DNA of 64,000 nt from Ctena decussata (GCA_963989385.1 OZ022500.1:76690289-76754288), one strand, 5' to 3'; shown: positions 32,615 through 44,692, numbered from the stretch's first letter. Made by a program: numbers and translations. The notes: generated by a model from the sequence alone, not told the origin.

Positions 32615-34660
32615 AGCTCCCCGTAGGTCGAGCATATACCTGCCGCTTTGACCGTCCGCCTGGCTGTCCGTCTGTCGGTCAGACTTCTGTCTGGAGCAAA
32701 TCTCTGAAAGTATAATGGGGTAAAATGAAACTTCACTCATTCATAGAGGACAATGAGATGAAGTGCAGTGCACAAAGAGCCGTAATCCTGTCACAAGTAT
32801 TTACGAAGTTAGCTCCCTTTCCAGTTTTTTTTCTTCAATATTTTGCTTGTCCGGAGTATATGTCCAAAAGTATTAAAGGAAACTGAATGAAACTTCACGT
32901 ATTGAAGGAGGACAATGAGAGAAAGTGCAGTGCACAAGAACCATAACCCTGTGAAAAGTATTTACTAAGTTGGTCCCCTTTCCAGTTTTTTTAATATTTT
33001 GCTTGCCCGGTGCATATCTAAAAAGTATTAAAGGGAAAGAGAGCAAAGAGAGAAAGTGCAGAGCACAAAAACCATAACCTTATTTTTAAGTATTTACAAA
33101 GTTAGCTCCCTTCCAATTTTATCAGTATTCTGCTCGTCCGGAGCATATCTCTGAAAGCATAAAAGGGATGTTAATGAAACTTAACACACCTATAGTGGGC
33201 AATTAGTAAAAGTGCAGAGCATAAGAACTATAGCACTGTCATAGGTAATTATGGAATTAGCTACCTTCTTAATTTTTGCTTTATTTTGCTCGTCCCGGGC
33301 ATATCTTTGGAAGTATTGAAGGCAACTAAATGAAACTTCACACATTGATAAAGGGCAAATAAAGTACAGAGCACAAGAACCATAACCCTACCTTTAGTAA
33401 TTACGGACTTAGCTCCCTTCCTAATTTTTTAAGTATTTAGCTTGTCCAGATCATATCTCTGTACATATTTAATATACCAAACAAAAAAAGAAACGCACAG
33501 GTAAGATTTTCCCATTTAATTTACCTTTTATAGCATGGAGCATATTATAGTATGGATCTAACTTTGTAAATACTTAAAAATAAGGTTATGGTTTTTGTGC
33601 TCTGCACTTTCTCTCTTTGCTCTCTTTACCTTTTAATACGCTCATACATCCGTATTTCTGATCAAATCTTGTTCAAACTTCATCATGGCGTAGACGAGTA
33701 TCTATACAATCCATATGCATGAAAACTAAGCATTAATGAAATCGTTGACAATGATTACCATGCGTTTATTCAAGCTTACTGTTTGCATGGACTGTAGAGT
33801 ACACATGTGTATCTGGATATTGTTAGTGAGTTTTGTTTGTGATTTAAACGTCAGTAAATGGTCGCTGCTTTACGTCAAGAATGGGATGCAATTCCTCAGA
33901 ATTAGATTTGGAATATCATCAGTTCAGTGCGCGGAAGATGTAAGGCGTGCATACGAGCCAAGGGAGGTCACACCGCTTATTGCAAACTGTGACATTGAAA
34001 ACTGACACCTGCCTTGTTCAGAGATCCGTCACAAAGTACTGAATCGACACAATTAAATGAATGTTTTGGGTTGAACTGTCCGATTGTCTACCTCTAATAC
34101 TGCATGAATTATTTTCTCAAATTATATGTAACAAACATATTACTTTGTGCGTTCCTGTTTTTGTTTGGTATATATGAGAACTGAATAAAATGTAACATCT
34201 TGATAGAGGGTAACGATTGAAAGTGCAGAGCAGAAAAGCCATAACTCATGTCCAGATCATACATGTAGTTCCAAAGGTCTTGAAGAGAATTAAATGAGCT
34301 TTCAAATATTGACAGAGGGCTGTGAGAGGAAGTGCGGGACACAAGAACCATTACCATATCAAAACTTGTTTCCGAGGTAATTCCTGTTGTATTTTTCTTA
34401 TGCTTCTGCTTGTACTGAGCATATCTTTTAAAGTATTAAGGGGAACTAAATGAAATTGCACGTATTAATAGAGAGCAGTGGGAGGAAATGTAGATAAGTG
34501 TCTTATCACAAGTAGTTTTGGAGTTATTCCTCGTCTTTCATTTTTGCTTGTTTGGAGCATATCTCTAAAACTATTCAAGAGAATCAAAGAAATGTGAAAT
34601 ACTGATAGCTGCACAGACAGAAAATCGATAGGGCAAGAAACATTACCCTAACACAGGCAG
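32615..34660. repeat. Tandem array, ~155-bp units (pearl-like), interrupted by a DNA element
   Basis: Begins with a GTCCGTCTGTC-type microsatellite at about 32660, then repeats units containing GAGCATATCTCTGAAAGTAT, ATGAAACTTCAC, GTGCAGAGCACAAGAACCATA and TTAGCTCCC. About ten units are readable on either side of the insertion at 33472-34173. No inverted ends could be fixed. Confidence 0.8.
33472..34173. mobile_element. DNA transposon with 28-bp TIRs inserted in the array
   Basis: ATATACCAAACAAAAAAAGA (33472 on) matches the complement of the right end at 34146-34173 in 26 of 28 positions. TATA-like sequence flanks both sides and the flanking array unit rejoins when the segment is removed. An 89-residue open frame at 33736-34005 has no recognised domain, so this is probably non-autonomous. 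Within it, 33559-33627 is a perfect inverted copy of array sequence 33036-33104. Confidence 0.75.
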
Positions 34661-34926
34661 TTTTGGTGTTCATAATGTTCAGCCCTTACGTGGATTGCAC
34701 AGATTGCCAGTTCACAAATGGGATGCATATGGCTAGTCATTATTATGCTCAGAGCTTGCTCAGTGATGGGTTACCATAATTTGCAAAATTACTTAGTAGT
34801 TTTGCAGCTTCTCATCTTTATACGTCTATTTTTCACTTTAAATTGCATTTAATCTACACAGAAAATCACTCCTTCACCAGGATTCTACCCTTCGGGGAGC
34901 ATCTATCGGCTCCACCGATTTTCTTG
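34661..34926. other. Non-coding spacer
   Basis: Nothing recognised. Confidence 0.4.
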
Positions 34927-35190
34927 TTTAACCTATTATTGCCTAGCGCCCCGAAAGTGGGATATAGGCAAACAGTGCAGACCCAGGTTAGACGCCGCAA
35001 ACGCGGCATCTGATCAGGATCTACACTTTTTGCATACGACAAATGGGTGTTTTTCCTCAAATTAAAAAAAAATAAATAAATAAATAAAAAATAAAAATAA
35101 CTTAAACCTGAAACCGCTTAAATGACAAATGGACTCGTCCAATATATACAGATAGAAGAGTCCACTACATGTAGGCATTAATGGGTTAAA
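34927..35190. mobile_element. MITE-like element with TTTAACC...GGGTTAAA ends
   Basis: The terminal TTTAACCTATTATTGCCTAG is loosely matched by GGCATTAATGGGTTAAA in inverted orientation. The interior has a GCCGCAAACGCGGC hairpin between CAAACAGTGCAGACCCAGGT and ATCAGGATCTACACTTTT. Resembles 4741-4935. Confidence 0.55.
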
Positions 35191-35790
35191 ACTGGCCAGA
35201 GTTTGAAGTCTGACTTTTCTCATTTGTTGTCACTGTTACATAATTGTATGTTATTGCGAAAATAAAAGGCCTTTTTCTTGATATACGGAAAATTGTAAAT
35301 ATTGGGACAGACATGTGTGAACAAAGAGTTCACAAGCAGATCAGACTGCGAGCAGTATAGGCAGAACCCACATTGTTAGTCATTTCATTTGCATCTTTTG
35401 GACGCATATAACTGAATAGGAAATCCAAACTGTTCTGTTTTAGGACAATTACGGTATGTATTTTAGGTGACCCAAGTTTAGAATTTTACGACATACTGAC
35501 CATTTGATTCGGGTATAAAATGCAGACCCACGAAAGATCAATCTAATTTGTAAGCATACTAAAGTATTGGGACACTTAAATCCATTAATTTTCCATTTGT
35601 CCCAAATGGAAAATTAATGATTTTAGGTGTCCAAATATTTAAGCACATTTGGGTAAACCTACCAGATCATCAAATAATGCTTTTGGCACCGAATTAAGTC
35701 GGAGCCATATTTCTGCAGCAAAGAATGGATGGATGACTTTCCATTTAATGCCCATTTTTAACTGTAATGAAAGGCTGTGTGCAATGTCTA
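35191..35790. other. Non-coding segment with a short hairpin
   Basis: ATTAATTTTCCATTTG at about 35586 pairs with its complement immediately after, with GGACAC/GTGTCC closing the arms (35573-35634). No gene supported. Confidence 0.5.
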
Positions 35791-35870
35791 TAGTTGGAAA
35801 GATTTCCGCCTCCAGCGTCGCCTCCAGCGGGTCTCGAACCTGGGTGCAGCAAAAGAAAGACCAGCATCAC
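35791..35870 (-). mobile_element. SINE fragment with box B (GGAGGCGGAAATC family)
   Basis: On the minus strand CCAGGTTCGAGACCC (box B) is followed by GCTGGAGGCGGAAATC, the same body as at 61450-61545. Confidence 0.55.
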
Positions 35871-35950
35871 AAAGCACAGCCCGCCCGGAAAAGAAAAAAA
35901 AGTGACTGGGTACTTATCATGTTTTCTGTCATCTTTTACGAGGGGCATAT

Positions 35951-36165
35951 TGGTTGGTTGTTTGAGGTTTAACGGTTCTTTGAGACAGTGTTTCGGTCTA
36001 TATCGAACTGACTCCCAGAGAGACGGGAAAAGCAAAGAGAAATGATAGACGAGAGAAAAATAGCCAAACAACCTCCACCCGTACCTACTGCAAGCACAGA
36101 AGGCCCTTGTCCTACTATTATCCAAATTCGCCCCGATACTGAAAGTCTCCGAGGACCATCGCTCG
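35951..36165 (-). mobile_element. SINE family 2, copy 3
   Basis: Minus-strand copy with tail GGTTGGTTG at 35951 and the shared CTACTATTATCCAAATT and GATATAGACCGAAAC-type blocks. Confidence 0.75.
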
Positions 36166-37026
36166 ACCTCAACCAGCCCCTTTACGTGACTTGCTTCCCT
36201 GGACGACGTTGTCCTTCCAAAAATGGGACTACTCTTAAAGAATACAGTTAGGGAAATTAATTACTTTCCATTCAGAGTTGACCCCTTTTGTGAAGGGAGA
36301 CCAAGACAGAGTTGCTTCGCCTTGGAAAGTGTACCCGTATACCTTTAAACAAAATTTAACAGCACAATTACAAGCACAGCCAAACAGCAGCTGCCGCAGG
36401 TCAGTAGTAACACCAAAGAGTTTTAAATACTTTTACTCATGACAGCCTCAAGTTTGCGTGTGCAGTTGTCGGGCAATTATTAATATTATGACTGCCAAAA
36501 GTACATCTATCTAGATTCACATTTGATCGTTAACCAAACTTCAAGCTTCATATCCAATCAAAAAAATTTGAGCAAAAGAATTTGTTTAACAGTCATGATA
36601 TTAACATTTCCCTTGTTGTATATTATTTGCATTCGATATACAACTTTAAATAGTATTTGACACAAAGTACTGAAGAGTGTGAAGAAATAGATAAACCCGA
36701 GTCCACTGTGCTAGAGTTTCTTTTACCTTACGGATGGCACTTAATATTTATAAAACCAGCAGCACTGACAGGTGGTTTTAGAAAACACCTGACATCCCCC
36801 CCCCCCCCTCATCAACATCTCCTCCACCTTTCCAACACAATCACCCTGCCTCCCCTCATTATCAACTCATTTTCTATCTTGAATAGTTGCAGAGAAATGT
36901 GTTACGAAAATCATGCATACAAAAAAAAGAGTGAAGAATAAGCGCTAGGAGGCTCAGTCTCAATACTACAGTACAAAGAACATTGTTAATTCATATACCA
37001 CATCTACTCAGCCTTCTACCTTGAAG
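36166..37026. other. Non-coding segment
   Basis: A C run lies at about 36797-36808. No gene recognised. Confidence 0.4.
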
Positions 37027-37256
37027 GGGTGGTCGGGTCGGGCGATGGTGCTAGTATAGCTTTCAGTGCCGGGGTGTCCTACTAGTTTGGACAATAGTAG
37101 GGCGGGGGCCTGCTATGCTTGCAGCAAATGCGGGTGGGAGTTGCTTGGACAGTTTCCTCTTGTCTATCGTTTCTCTCTTCTTGCTCCCATAGAGGGAGAC
37201 TGTCCGATATAGACTGAAATACTGTCTCAGAGGGCCGTTAAACTCAAAACAACCAG
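37027..37256 (+). mobile_element. SINE family 2, copy 4
   Basis: Plus-strand copy: CTTTCAGTGCCGGGGTGTCC, CAATAGTAGGGCGGG, GATATAGACTGAAAT and GCCGTTAAACTC. Tail short. Confidence 0.75.
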
Positions 37257-37696
37257 ACGACTAATCTACGTTAATAACTGCATAAATATTAAACGCATGG
37301 ATAGAAAAAGGGGAACAGCTACTCGAAAAATAAGCAGAGGAAGGCCAGTTCTCAATTCCACGATATTACCCGTCATTGTCAACCAATTACCAAACATTAA
37401 CTTTCTACCTTGACAGCTGATATGAAATCTGCTATCAAACTCTTCATTATAAATGCATAGAGTGAAAGAAAAGGAAACAGATACGGGACTGAAAAGAGAA
37501 GGCAGGTTCTCTTTTCTGCGATAAAAAGTCGTTGACAACTCACATGCCATATGTAAACCTTCTAGCTTGAACAGTGGCTGAAGAATCGGTTAAGAAAAAG
37601 AAAGTTTTTAAAAGCATGGAGAGAAATATCAGGCAGTAGAAGCTGTAGAAGTCTGATTCTTTCTCCTTTGATACAATAAGCCGTTATCAACCTATT

Positions 37697-38546
37697 TGTC
37701 ACCCGACGTAGGCGGAGAGGGGCTATAGAAATGACCCTCGTCCGTCCGTGTGTGCGTCCATCCGTCCTTCTGTCCGTCCATCCGTCCGTCCGTCCGTCCG
37801 TCCATCCGTCCGAAATCTTGTCCCCGCAACGCAACTCCTCCCACGTCTTTCACCGGATTGAATTGAAATTTAATAGAGTGTATTCTTATGATATGAAGAT
37901 GTGCATATGGCTTTTGATTTTTTATTTCGGCCATTTTTGATGGAGTTACGGCCCTTGCTGACTCATAAATTGTCCGCACAACTACTGCCACATCTTATAT
38001 CAGATTGACTTGAAATTGTGCAGAATGTTTCATCATGGTCTGAAGATGTGCATGTGATTTTGGAATTTTACCTGTTCTATTTTTTACGAAGTCGTTTTTG
38101 GCTTTTTCCAACTTTTGAGCCGTTTGGCCGAGAGAGCTGCAATTTGGTATGCAATTAGCATTTGGTAAATTGATTATTCTTTTTTTTTTTTTTTTGTTAG
38201 GATGTGCTAAATTGATTAGTGACAGAGTTATTTCCCTTTCATAAATAATAGACAATCACACCTAGTTAATTTGTTATTGGGTATACAATCTTGATGTTTT
38301 GGGCATTCTGTAAGGGCATAAAGTTTCAGTAAGCTCATTTTATGCATGCGTGTGGCTATGATACCCCTTTCTGAACTTAAGTATTTTATAACCTCCTAGG
38401 GGCCCAGTAATTGGATATATGTCTTTGCTTATGCTTCAGTTATTATTTGCTGATCAGGTAATGTAAAACAATTTTTTGGCCATACAGTTACTCTGAAACA
38501 GAATAAAGGGCTGCAGTTTGTGACACATTTCAAACGTCGGGTGACA
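37697..38546. mobile_element. Composite element with 13-bp perfect inverted ends and GTCC microsatellite
   Basis: TGTCACCCGACGT at 37697-37709 and its exact complement at 38534-38546. Near the left end lies a GTCC/ATCC microsatellite (37740-37812), followed by partial tandem units (GAAGATGTGCAT and TTGAAATT occur twice, about 133 bp apart). Same architecture as 25148-26873 and 49375-53612, with different sequence. Confidence 0.8.
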
Positions 38547-39053
38547 CTTGGCCGTTCGCCGTTTATTACCTAACATCGAAGATTTACTGAGAAATCTGTT
38601 TACGAAAAATCATTGCTCAAAGCATGAAGAGAAAGAAAAACTAAACCAGTACCAAGAAGAATAAGGTTCTGTTTCCCACGACAAAATAAGTCGTCATCAA
38701 ATTGTATTGCAAATATGCACGATTTAGCTTACAGGGTAATGAAATATTTTAGACAAAGAAAATGATCAAATTTGACTCCTGGAAAAAGAGACGGAAGGAC
38801 AAATGGAAGGACGGGTAGACAGATCTAAACCAGAATACATTTAATTCAGTAAAGCGGCGTATGACAATAAAAAGAAGAAAGAAAGAAATATAAAACACTG
38901 AAAAAAGAAAACAAAAGAAATACAAAAACATCAAAAATAAATAAATAAAAATAAATGAAAGAAAAAAATAGAAACAGATAATAAAAAATAATAATAATTA
39001 AAAGCGAAAAAAACACACACAAAAAAACACTGTAATAATATCTAAAAACATAT
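38547..39053. other. A-rich low-complexity segment
   Basis: AAAGAAAG and AATAAATA short repeats at 38865-39030. Minus-strand open frames here are low-complexity artefacts. Confidence 0.55.
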
Positions 39054-39290
39054 GAGCCACGACGCGAGAAAACCAACAATGTGGTTGTGCGCCCAGCACA
39101 GACTCAGATCAGCCTGGGCATCCGCCCAGTCTGATCAGAGTCTTTGCTGTCCGCATGAAGGTAGCTTAGACCCTTAGCTACCATTTAAGCACTTAGGGAA
39201 TACTCTGATCAGACTAGACGGATGCCCAGGCTGGTCTGAGTCTGCGCTCGGCGCACAACCACATTGTTGCTTTTCTCGTGTCACGGCTCA
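39054..39290. mobile_element. GAGCCGCGAC fold-back element, copy 7
   Basis: Full length, both outer and inner dyads intact. Confidence 0.9.
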
Positions 39291-41059
39291 TATAGCAAGA
39301 ACGCTGATGTCTCTTTTATTATTTATTACTGCTTTCATAAGACATGCATGACGAAATTCCTGAGACTGTACCATAGTGTGTTTCCAAGACTACCCGATCA
39401 CAGATCCCGCTGAGTAATGGCGACAGTACCCATCATGGGAAATAGTTACTGTCATGTTGGAGGCCGCTAAAATATAAAAAAGCAATGATGTGATCATCGT
39501 CAGCTATGTAGGACATGTGTCTTATCAATACTTCCACAGTTGTTGAAAGTCAATGAAGTCTTTTTCACTAAGCAAGGGACAGTAACCCTGATAATAATAG
39601 TCCTATATGGCCGATTATGAACTTTTGCCTAAATTTTCTATTCATTAACATAAAGTGCAAGTTTAGATATAATTGCGCTGAAAATATACCCACTGTTGTT
39701 TTCTTCGCAAGATGATAAACAACATTTTTCCACTAAGTTCTAGTAGGGGAAGTAATTCTAGCTTGCTGATAATCTGAATGTTCTTTTGTGTTTGCACGAA
39801 TATAGAACTTCCCAATAAATAAGGTGCAATAACTATAGTGTTTATTGTCTGACATTGCCACTTATCAAAGATTTTGTAGCCACAAAGATACTTATTTTGC
39901 AAGTTTATGTATGATTGCTTGATACATATAGTCTGTATTGTGCTTTAGGAATAATGTAACTGCTTTTTTTTTACTTAAAATCGGGCAGTCAGCTAAAACG
40001 AGTTCATATGACGCGGGGCATCGTGTTTGAAAAACGCCTTGGTTCATTTGCGAACAGCACATACATGTAATTATTATTCCGGTTAGTGACAGTGACTCAT
40101 TTGGGTAAATTCTTCCAGTCTTCACAGGAAGAATGGCAGGCAGTTTTAGTTTCTGTAATACATGTATTCAAATCAACCGCCATCTTTCAAGAAAACTATA
40201 AAAAAAATGGAATATACTACCTCAATTTATATCTTTTAAAATCAGATTCACCTGAATCTGACAATGAATACAGTGTTCATGGATGTAAACGCGCTACTAC
40301 AGTAAAAGATTCCAGATCATTCTAAAGCAAACAACTTACGTATCTGTATTTGAATTTGTCTGCGCGTTAATATTTTCTAATTTATTTCAAATTAGACAGA
40401 GAATGCCATGAGACTAGACCTCTTACTTTATTAAGCGTAAGACATGCTTTAAACAAAGATGGGCCAACAGAATGACGATGACATAGGGCTACAGATATGG
40501 TGGGATTTTACAAGATAATTCGAAGATATTTGTTTGATTTTTCAACGAGAACACATATTGCTACCCCTTATTAGAACGGTTTCGTTGAGATGGTTATGAA
40601 GAGAAAGAAAATATCTATATTATGTCCTGACTGTCACTGGACATGACCTTTGCAACACCGAAAGCCCGTCGAGACGCGCCATCTTATTTTGGCCTACATA
40701 TTTGCATTGCATGGCGTACGGGTATACCTCCATGCCTTTTTTTTAATGTTTGCCATTTTTCAAACGACGGTAAACATGTCTTCATCTTCCTGTTTGCTTT
40801 CCATGATGACGTAACCCTTCCTAAATTAGGTCTACTCTTGAAAGAAAATAGTTTGTTCGTTTATTCCTAGGTGTGCAAATTGTTCTCTTTAAAATATGAC
40901 ACCACCGGGAAGGCGAAAAAATGAAAATTGCAGAGTAGCTTTTCCTGTAAGTGTACCTATTCACCGTAAGTAGTAGAAGGGTTTGACCAAAGTGCGAAAC
41001 GAAAGAACCCATACATTTTGTCATGAATGGGTTAAAATAAATTGGACAGTGCTACAGAT
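39291..41059. other. Non-coding region
   Basis: No supported gene. A partial relative of the TGTGACC hairpin repeat may lie at 40562-40605. Confidence 0.4.
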
Positions 41060-41120
41060 AAGGAGGGGTAACAGGGATAATTAAGGGATAATTTTCAACG
41101 TTTTCCCATGAAACCATATG

Positions 41121-41315
41121 TTGTGACCACTCATTAGAACTGTCTCATGGAGATGGTTCTAATGAGAGGTCACAACCTTTGTTTTCGTTGAGATATAAGA
41201 AAAAAAATCACTGGATAATTTAGGGATTATATGTTCTACATTTCTCCATGAAACCATACGTTGTGACCACTCATTAGAAACGTCTCAGAGAGACGGTTCT
41301 GATAAGGGTCACAAC
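41121..41315. repeat. Tandem pair of TGTGACC...GGTCACA hairpins
   Basis: Hairpins at 41121-41177 and 41260-41315 lie in a direct duplication of about 139 bp that also includes CATGAAACCATA before and GAGATATAAGAAAAAAAAT after each. Arms are TTGTGACCACTCATTAGAA and its complement. Confidence 0.8.
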
Positions 41316-41339
41316 CTATGCTCTCGTTGAGATATAAGA

Positions 41340-42197
41340 AAAAAAATATCTCAGAATTATCCTCAAAATCCCAACTTATCTGGAGCCCTGATTGCACATA
41401 CTTAGCCTGTGTGAGCGAGCAAGACTATGACAGTAAGAGCAGTCACTGGAATAGCTAATGCCTGTTAGAGAACAGATTGGTTTGTACACGCCTCTTGCAC
41501 ATGCCAAAAGATGGAGGGTTGGTAATGTGCCGCCCTCGACAGCAATTGATCCAGCATCCGAGCTTACATACTGACTGCAGTCAATCTGTAAAAGATCATG
41601 TATTGGCGGCTGTTAATCTGCAAATGACTAAATATCGGCTGCAACCAATCTTCAAAACAGGTTAACTAGTATATATACAGCATACGTGTATATTCTGTAA
41701 AAGATTTAGATTAAAAAAATCAATCTGACTATTGACTATATTACATGTTAGAAGTAACTGCTAACGATATAAAACTGGATGCCATCTATCTGAAATGGTT
41801 TAATGCTGACTACAATTATTCTGTATAAGTTGTAATATTGACTGCAGCCATAATGAAAAAAAATCCGTTTTGACTGCAGCCATCTGCAAAAGATCAGTTT
41901 AAACTGTAGTCATCGGCACAAAAAAAAAATAAATAAATAAAAATAAATAAATAAAATTGCAAGCAACTGAAAAAAGATGAGTGTTAGCTGCAGACCTTGG
42001 CAAAACAAAATCAGTTTTAACTACATTTATCTGCAAAAGATCAAAGCTGGCAGCTACCTTTTCATGTTCATTTAGATTAGTCACACAAGACCCAAGGTCA
42101 TAGCTACAAGACCTGAGCATGAAACCTTTCCCAGTGTCTTAATGTGTAAGGTTACACGTCCATGTTCTTTCTACATTTTTGAAAAGACACGACACTT
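41340..42197. other. Non-coding segment
   Basis: The words ACTGCAGTCA/GACTGCAGCC and CTGCAAAAGATC recur irregularly from about 41575 to 42045 and again at 42900-43440, perhaps remnants of an old tandem repeat. No gene supported. Confidence 0.4.
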
Positions 42198-42434
42198 GAG
42201 CCGCGACACGACAAAACCAACAAAGTGGCATAGGCGCCCAGCGAAGCTCAGATAAGCTTGGGGATCCGCCCAATCTGACCAGAGTATTTGCTGTGAACTG
42301 AAAGTATAGTTTAGTGTCTGATCTATCGCCATGCCGACAGTGAAATTTCTGATCAGACTAGGCAGATGCCCAGGCTGATCTGAGTATTCGGTGGGCGCAT
42401 ATGCCACTTTGTTTGTTTTGTCGTGTCGGGGCTC
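42198..42434. mobile_element. GAGCCGCGAC fold-back element, copy 8
   Basis: Full length, moderately diverged. Confidence 0.9.
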
Positions 42435-42499
42435 ATTTCTTGTTGGTCTCCCTGGACGACTTCTGTTGTTCTAAATTATCAAGTTCAGTAAAGATAGCT

Positions 42500-42680
42500 G
42501 AGTTGCCACCTATTTGGGAAAGAGCTGCTGACTCGGCTTATCACTTGTAATTTAGTGTGTGTTGGGATGTCTTTGTCATTCTTACCCTTTGATGTTGGGG
42601 ATAGGATTTGGGATCTGATTCAGTCAGTTCATGAAGTGTATTTACTTTTAAATTTACATGTAGTGTCCACAATGTTGTCT
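42500..42680 (+). repeat. Dispersed repeat, copy 2 (GCTGAGT-GCCACC family)
   Basis: Partner of 27476-27660; see that entry. Confidence 0.45.
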
Positions 42681-43025
42681 GCTCTTGCAGAAAAACATTT
42701 TTGCTTGAAAAGCAAATTGTCCTCTTTGATAACTGACCCCTATTCAGAAGGGAAGCAGCAACAAAGGCGGCAGCTGCTTTCCCTTAATGTGTTTTCAGTT
42801 ACGTCTTTACTGGAGTTACTTCTTAACTAGAGTGCCTCAATATGGCCTATTTGTTGGTGGGACTTTAAACTCGAGTTTACTCTTTCACTTACTCACGCGT
42901 AAAATCTAATGACTGCAGTCAGTCTGCGAAGTTTAAACCATGAATGCAGTCAATCTCAATTCAATACCCAATATTGCCATTCTGCAAAAGACTGGATTCT
43001 ATCAATCAACCAAATATAAGAGAGA

Positions 43026-43295
43026 CGCCGAGGTGGAGTGGTTAGAGACGCTCAGTTTAAGGTGCAGAATGTATGGGTTCTAATCCGGCCTGGGCCAGTT
43101 GGCGACTGGAAAACTTTTCTGTCAACCCAACAGTAAATAGGTACCTTTTCGAATCAGGGAAGGATAAGGCAGCTAAAGGAGAAGGATAAGCTCCGCCTTT
43201 CAATATGCTGTGCTCAAGATACAGTGGACCTCTTACCGCCACTGCCCCTACTGCCACTAGGCTTTGGGAAACCTAAAGCGTGTTTAGTTCCTATA
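43026..43295 (+). mobile_element. tRNA-derived SINE (Leu/Ser-type head)
   Basis: GACGCCGAGGTGGAGTGGTT has a box A of the long-variable-arm tRNA type, and GGGTTCTAATCC is a box B with one change. A body of about 200 bp follows. Only copy seen in the window, so the 3' limit is approximate. Confidence 0.55.
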
Positions 43296-44524
43296 GTGCG
43301 CCTGTATGCTAATCGAATTATTAAATGCTGAGAATAACTACTCTGTAAATGATTATAAACTGACTACATTCTTAAAGCTTTATACTACTACTGCAGTCAT
43401 CTGCAATAGATGGCTCGTTGACTGCAAACAATTTGCAGTCAGTCTGGTTAAGCTTAAAAACAGAGCAAAATCTGAAAACAAAACTCTAAAAAAACTTTAA
43501 ATACTGACTGTTGAGCTTTGCAAAATACAAAGGCGAGCCGCGTCATGCAAAATGATGCTTAATGAACATGCGAGCAGCAAAGGCTGAAACCAGCTTGTTC
43601 GGGCGTAACTGCCCTTTACGCAACTACGTACATGCGTGCTGAAATTTTGTCAAACTGACAAAATTTCAACACGCACCTGCAAATTTGATGACGCTGAAAT
43701 TTTGTATTTGGAGAAGATTTCAATAGTCACGGCACCCAGATATGGATACGTGAAATATTTTTGAGGCTAAATTCATGTTCTTGCCTTCTTGGATTATGAA
43801 ACATGATGATGCGTAGCATACATGTATATTCACATAAGGTTACGTCATCGGACCCTGCGTATTTGTACTGTCTGACCAGATTCTTAGCTGTACGCATACA
43901 TAAAGTAAGGATCCTAAAAAATCTACAGATAAAAGAAGAACGCTCTCTGTAGACTACAATACTAGTTGGAGTCTCCAATGTTCACAAATATGATTTTTGC
44001 CCAAATTTTGCATCATTTATTAAAAACAGATTACCGCTCTGGAAGCGTTTGTGATATGCTCACAAGAGCCCCTGTGGTCTAGCTCTATCTCGACTGTACC
44101 AGGGGGACCTTGCAGGCTGTGGCATCGAGCTACCGCTAAACTGCATTCACTAGCTGAAAGAGAAAGAACCCTCTGAACACATCGTAAAATAAACATTGAA
44201 GGTTAGTAGAAGTTGTTAAGCTTTTCCTACACGCCCATGCTTTTACTCTAAAGGGCATAAAGATACATAGTAGGAAGCCAGCGAGCGCAAAGCTTTCTGA
44301 GTTTTAAGGGAAAAGACAGCCGACGAATTCAAACCAGGTATATTGCATGTACTTTAAAGCCCTTCTCTGGGATGCTGGAATGGATAGATGAATGGGTAAA
44401 CATTTGAGGGAAGCAAATTCAATTTTGATTTTTGGCTCTTTCTCAATAGGGGTCAACTTTTAAAGAACAAAATGTGCTTTCTGAACGCTCTCTTACCTTT
44501 ATGAGCAGACCCGTATTTAAAAAT
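43296..44524. other. Non-coding segment
   Basis: A short hairpin at about 43640-43670 (GTGCTGAAATTTTGTC and its complement). On the minus strand 43800-43880 has a weak Kazal-like match, described in the findings. No other gene signal. Confidence 0.4.
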
Positions 44525-44692
44525 TGAATCGCGACGACAAACCAACACAGTGGCATGTGCGGCCAGTAAAAACTCAGGTCAACTTGGGCATCCGCCAAGT
44601 CTGATTAGAGCCTTACCTGTTCATTTAAAGGGTAGCTAAGGGGTTAAGCCATCTCCATGCGGACAGCAAAGACTGATCAGTCAGAGCGGATG
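44525..44692. mobile_element. GAGCCGCGAC fold-back element, copy 9 (right end lost)
   Basis: Left arm and first dyad present but diverged; the sequence leaves the family within the second dyad. Confidence 0.7.

Noticed and set aside
33736..34005. 89-residue open frame within the 0.7 kb transposon
   Set aside because: No transposase motif or other domain; length is within chance for this composition.
41060..41085. I-SceI-like site (GGTAACAGGGATAAT)
   Set aside because: The order of the words differs from the 18-bp I-SceI site, and the same words recur as part of a repeat at 7684.
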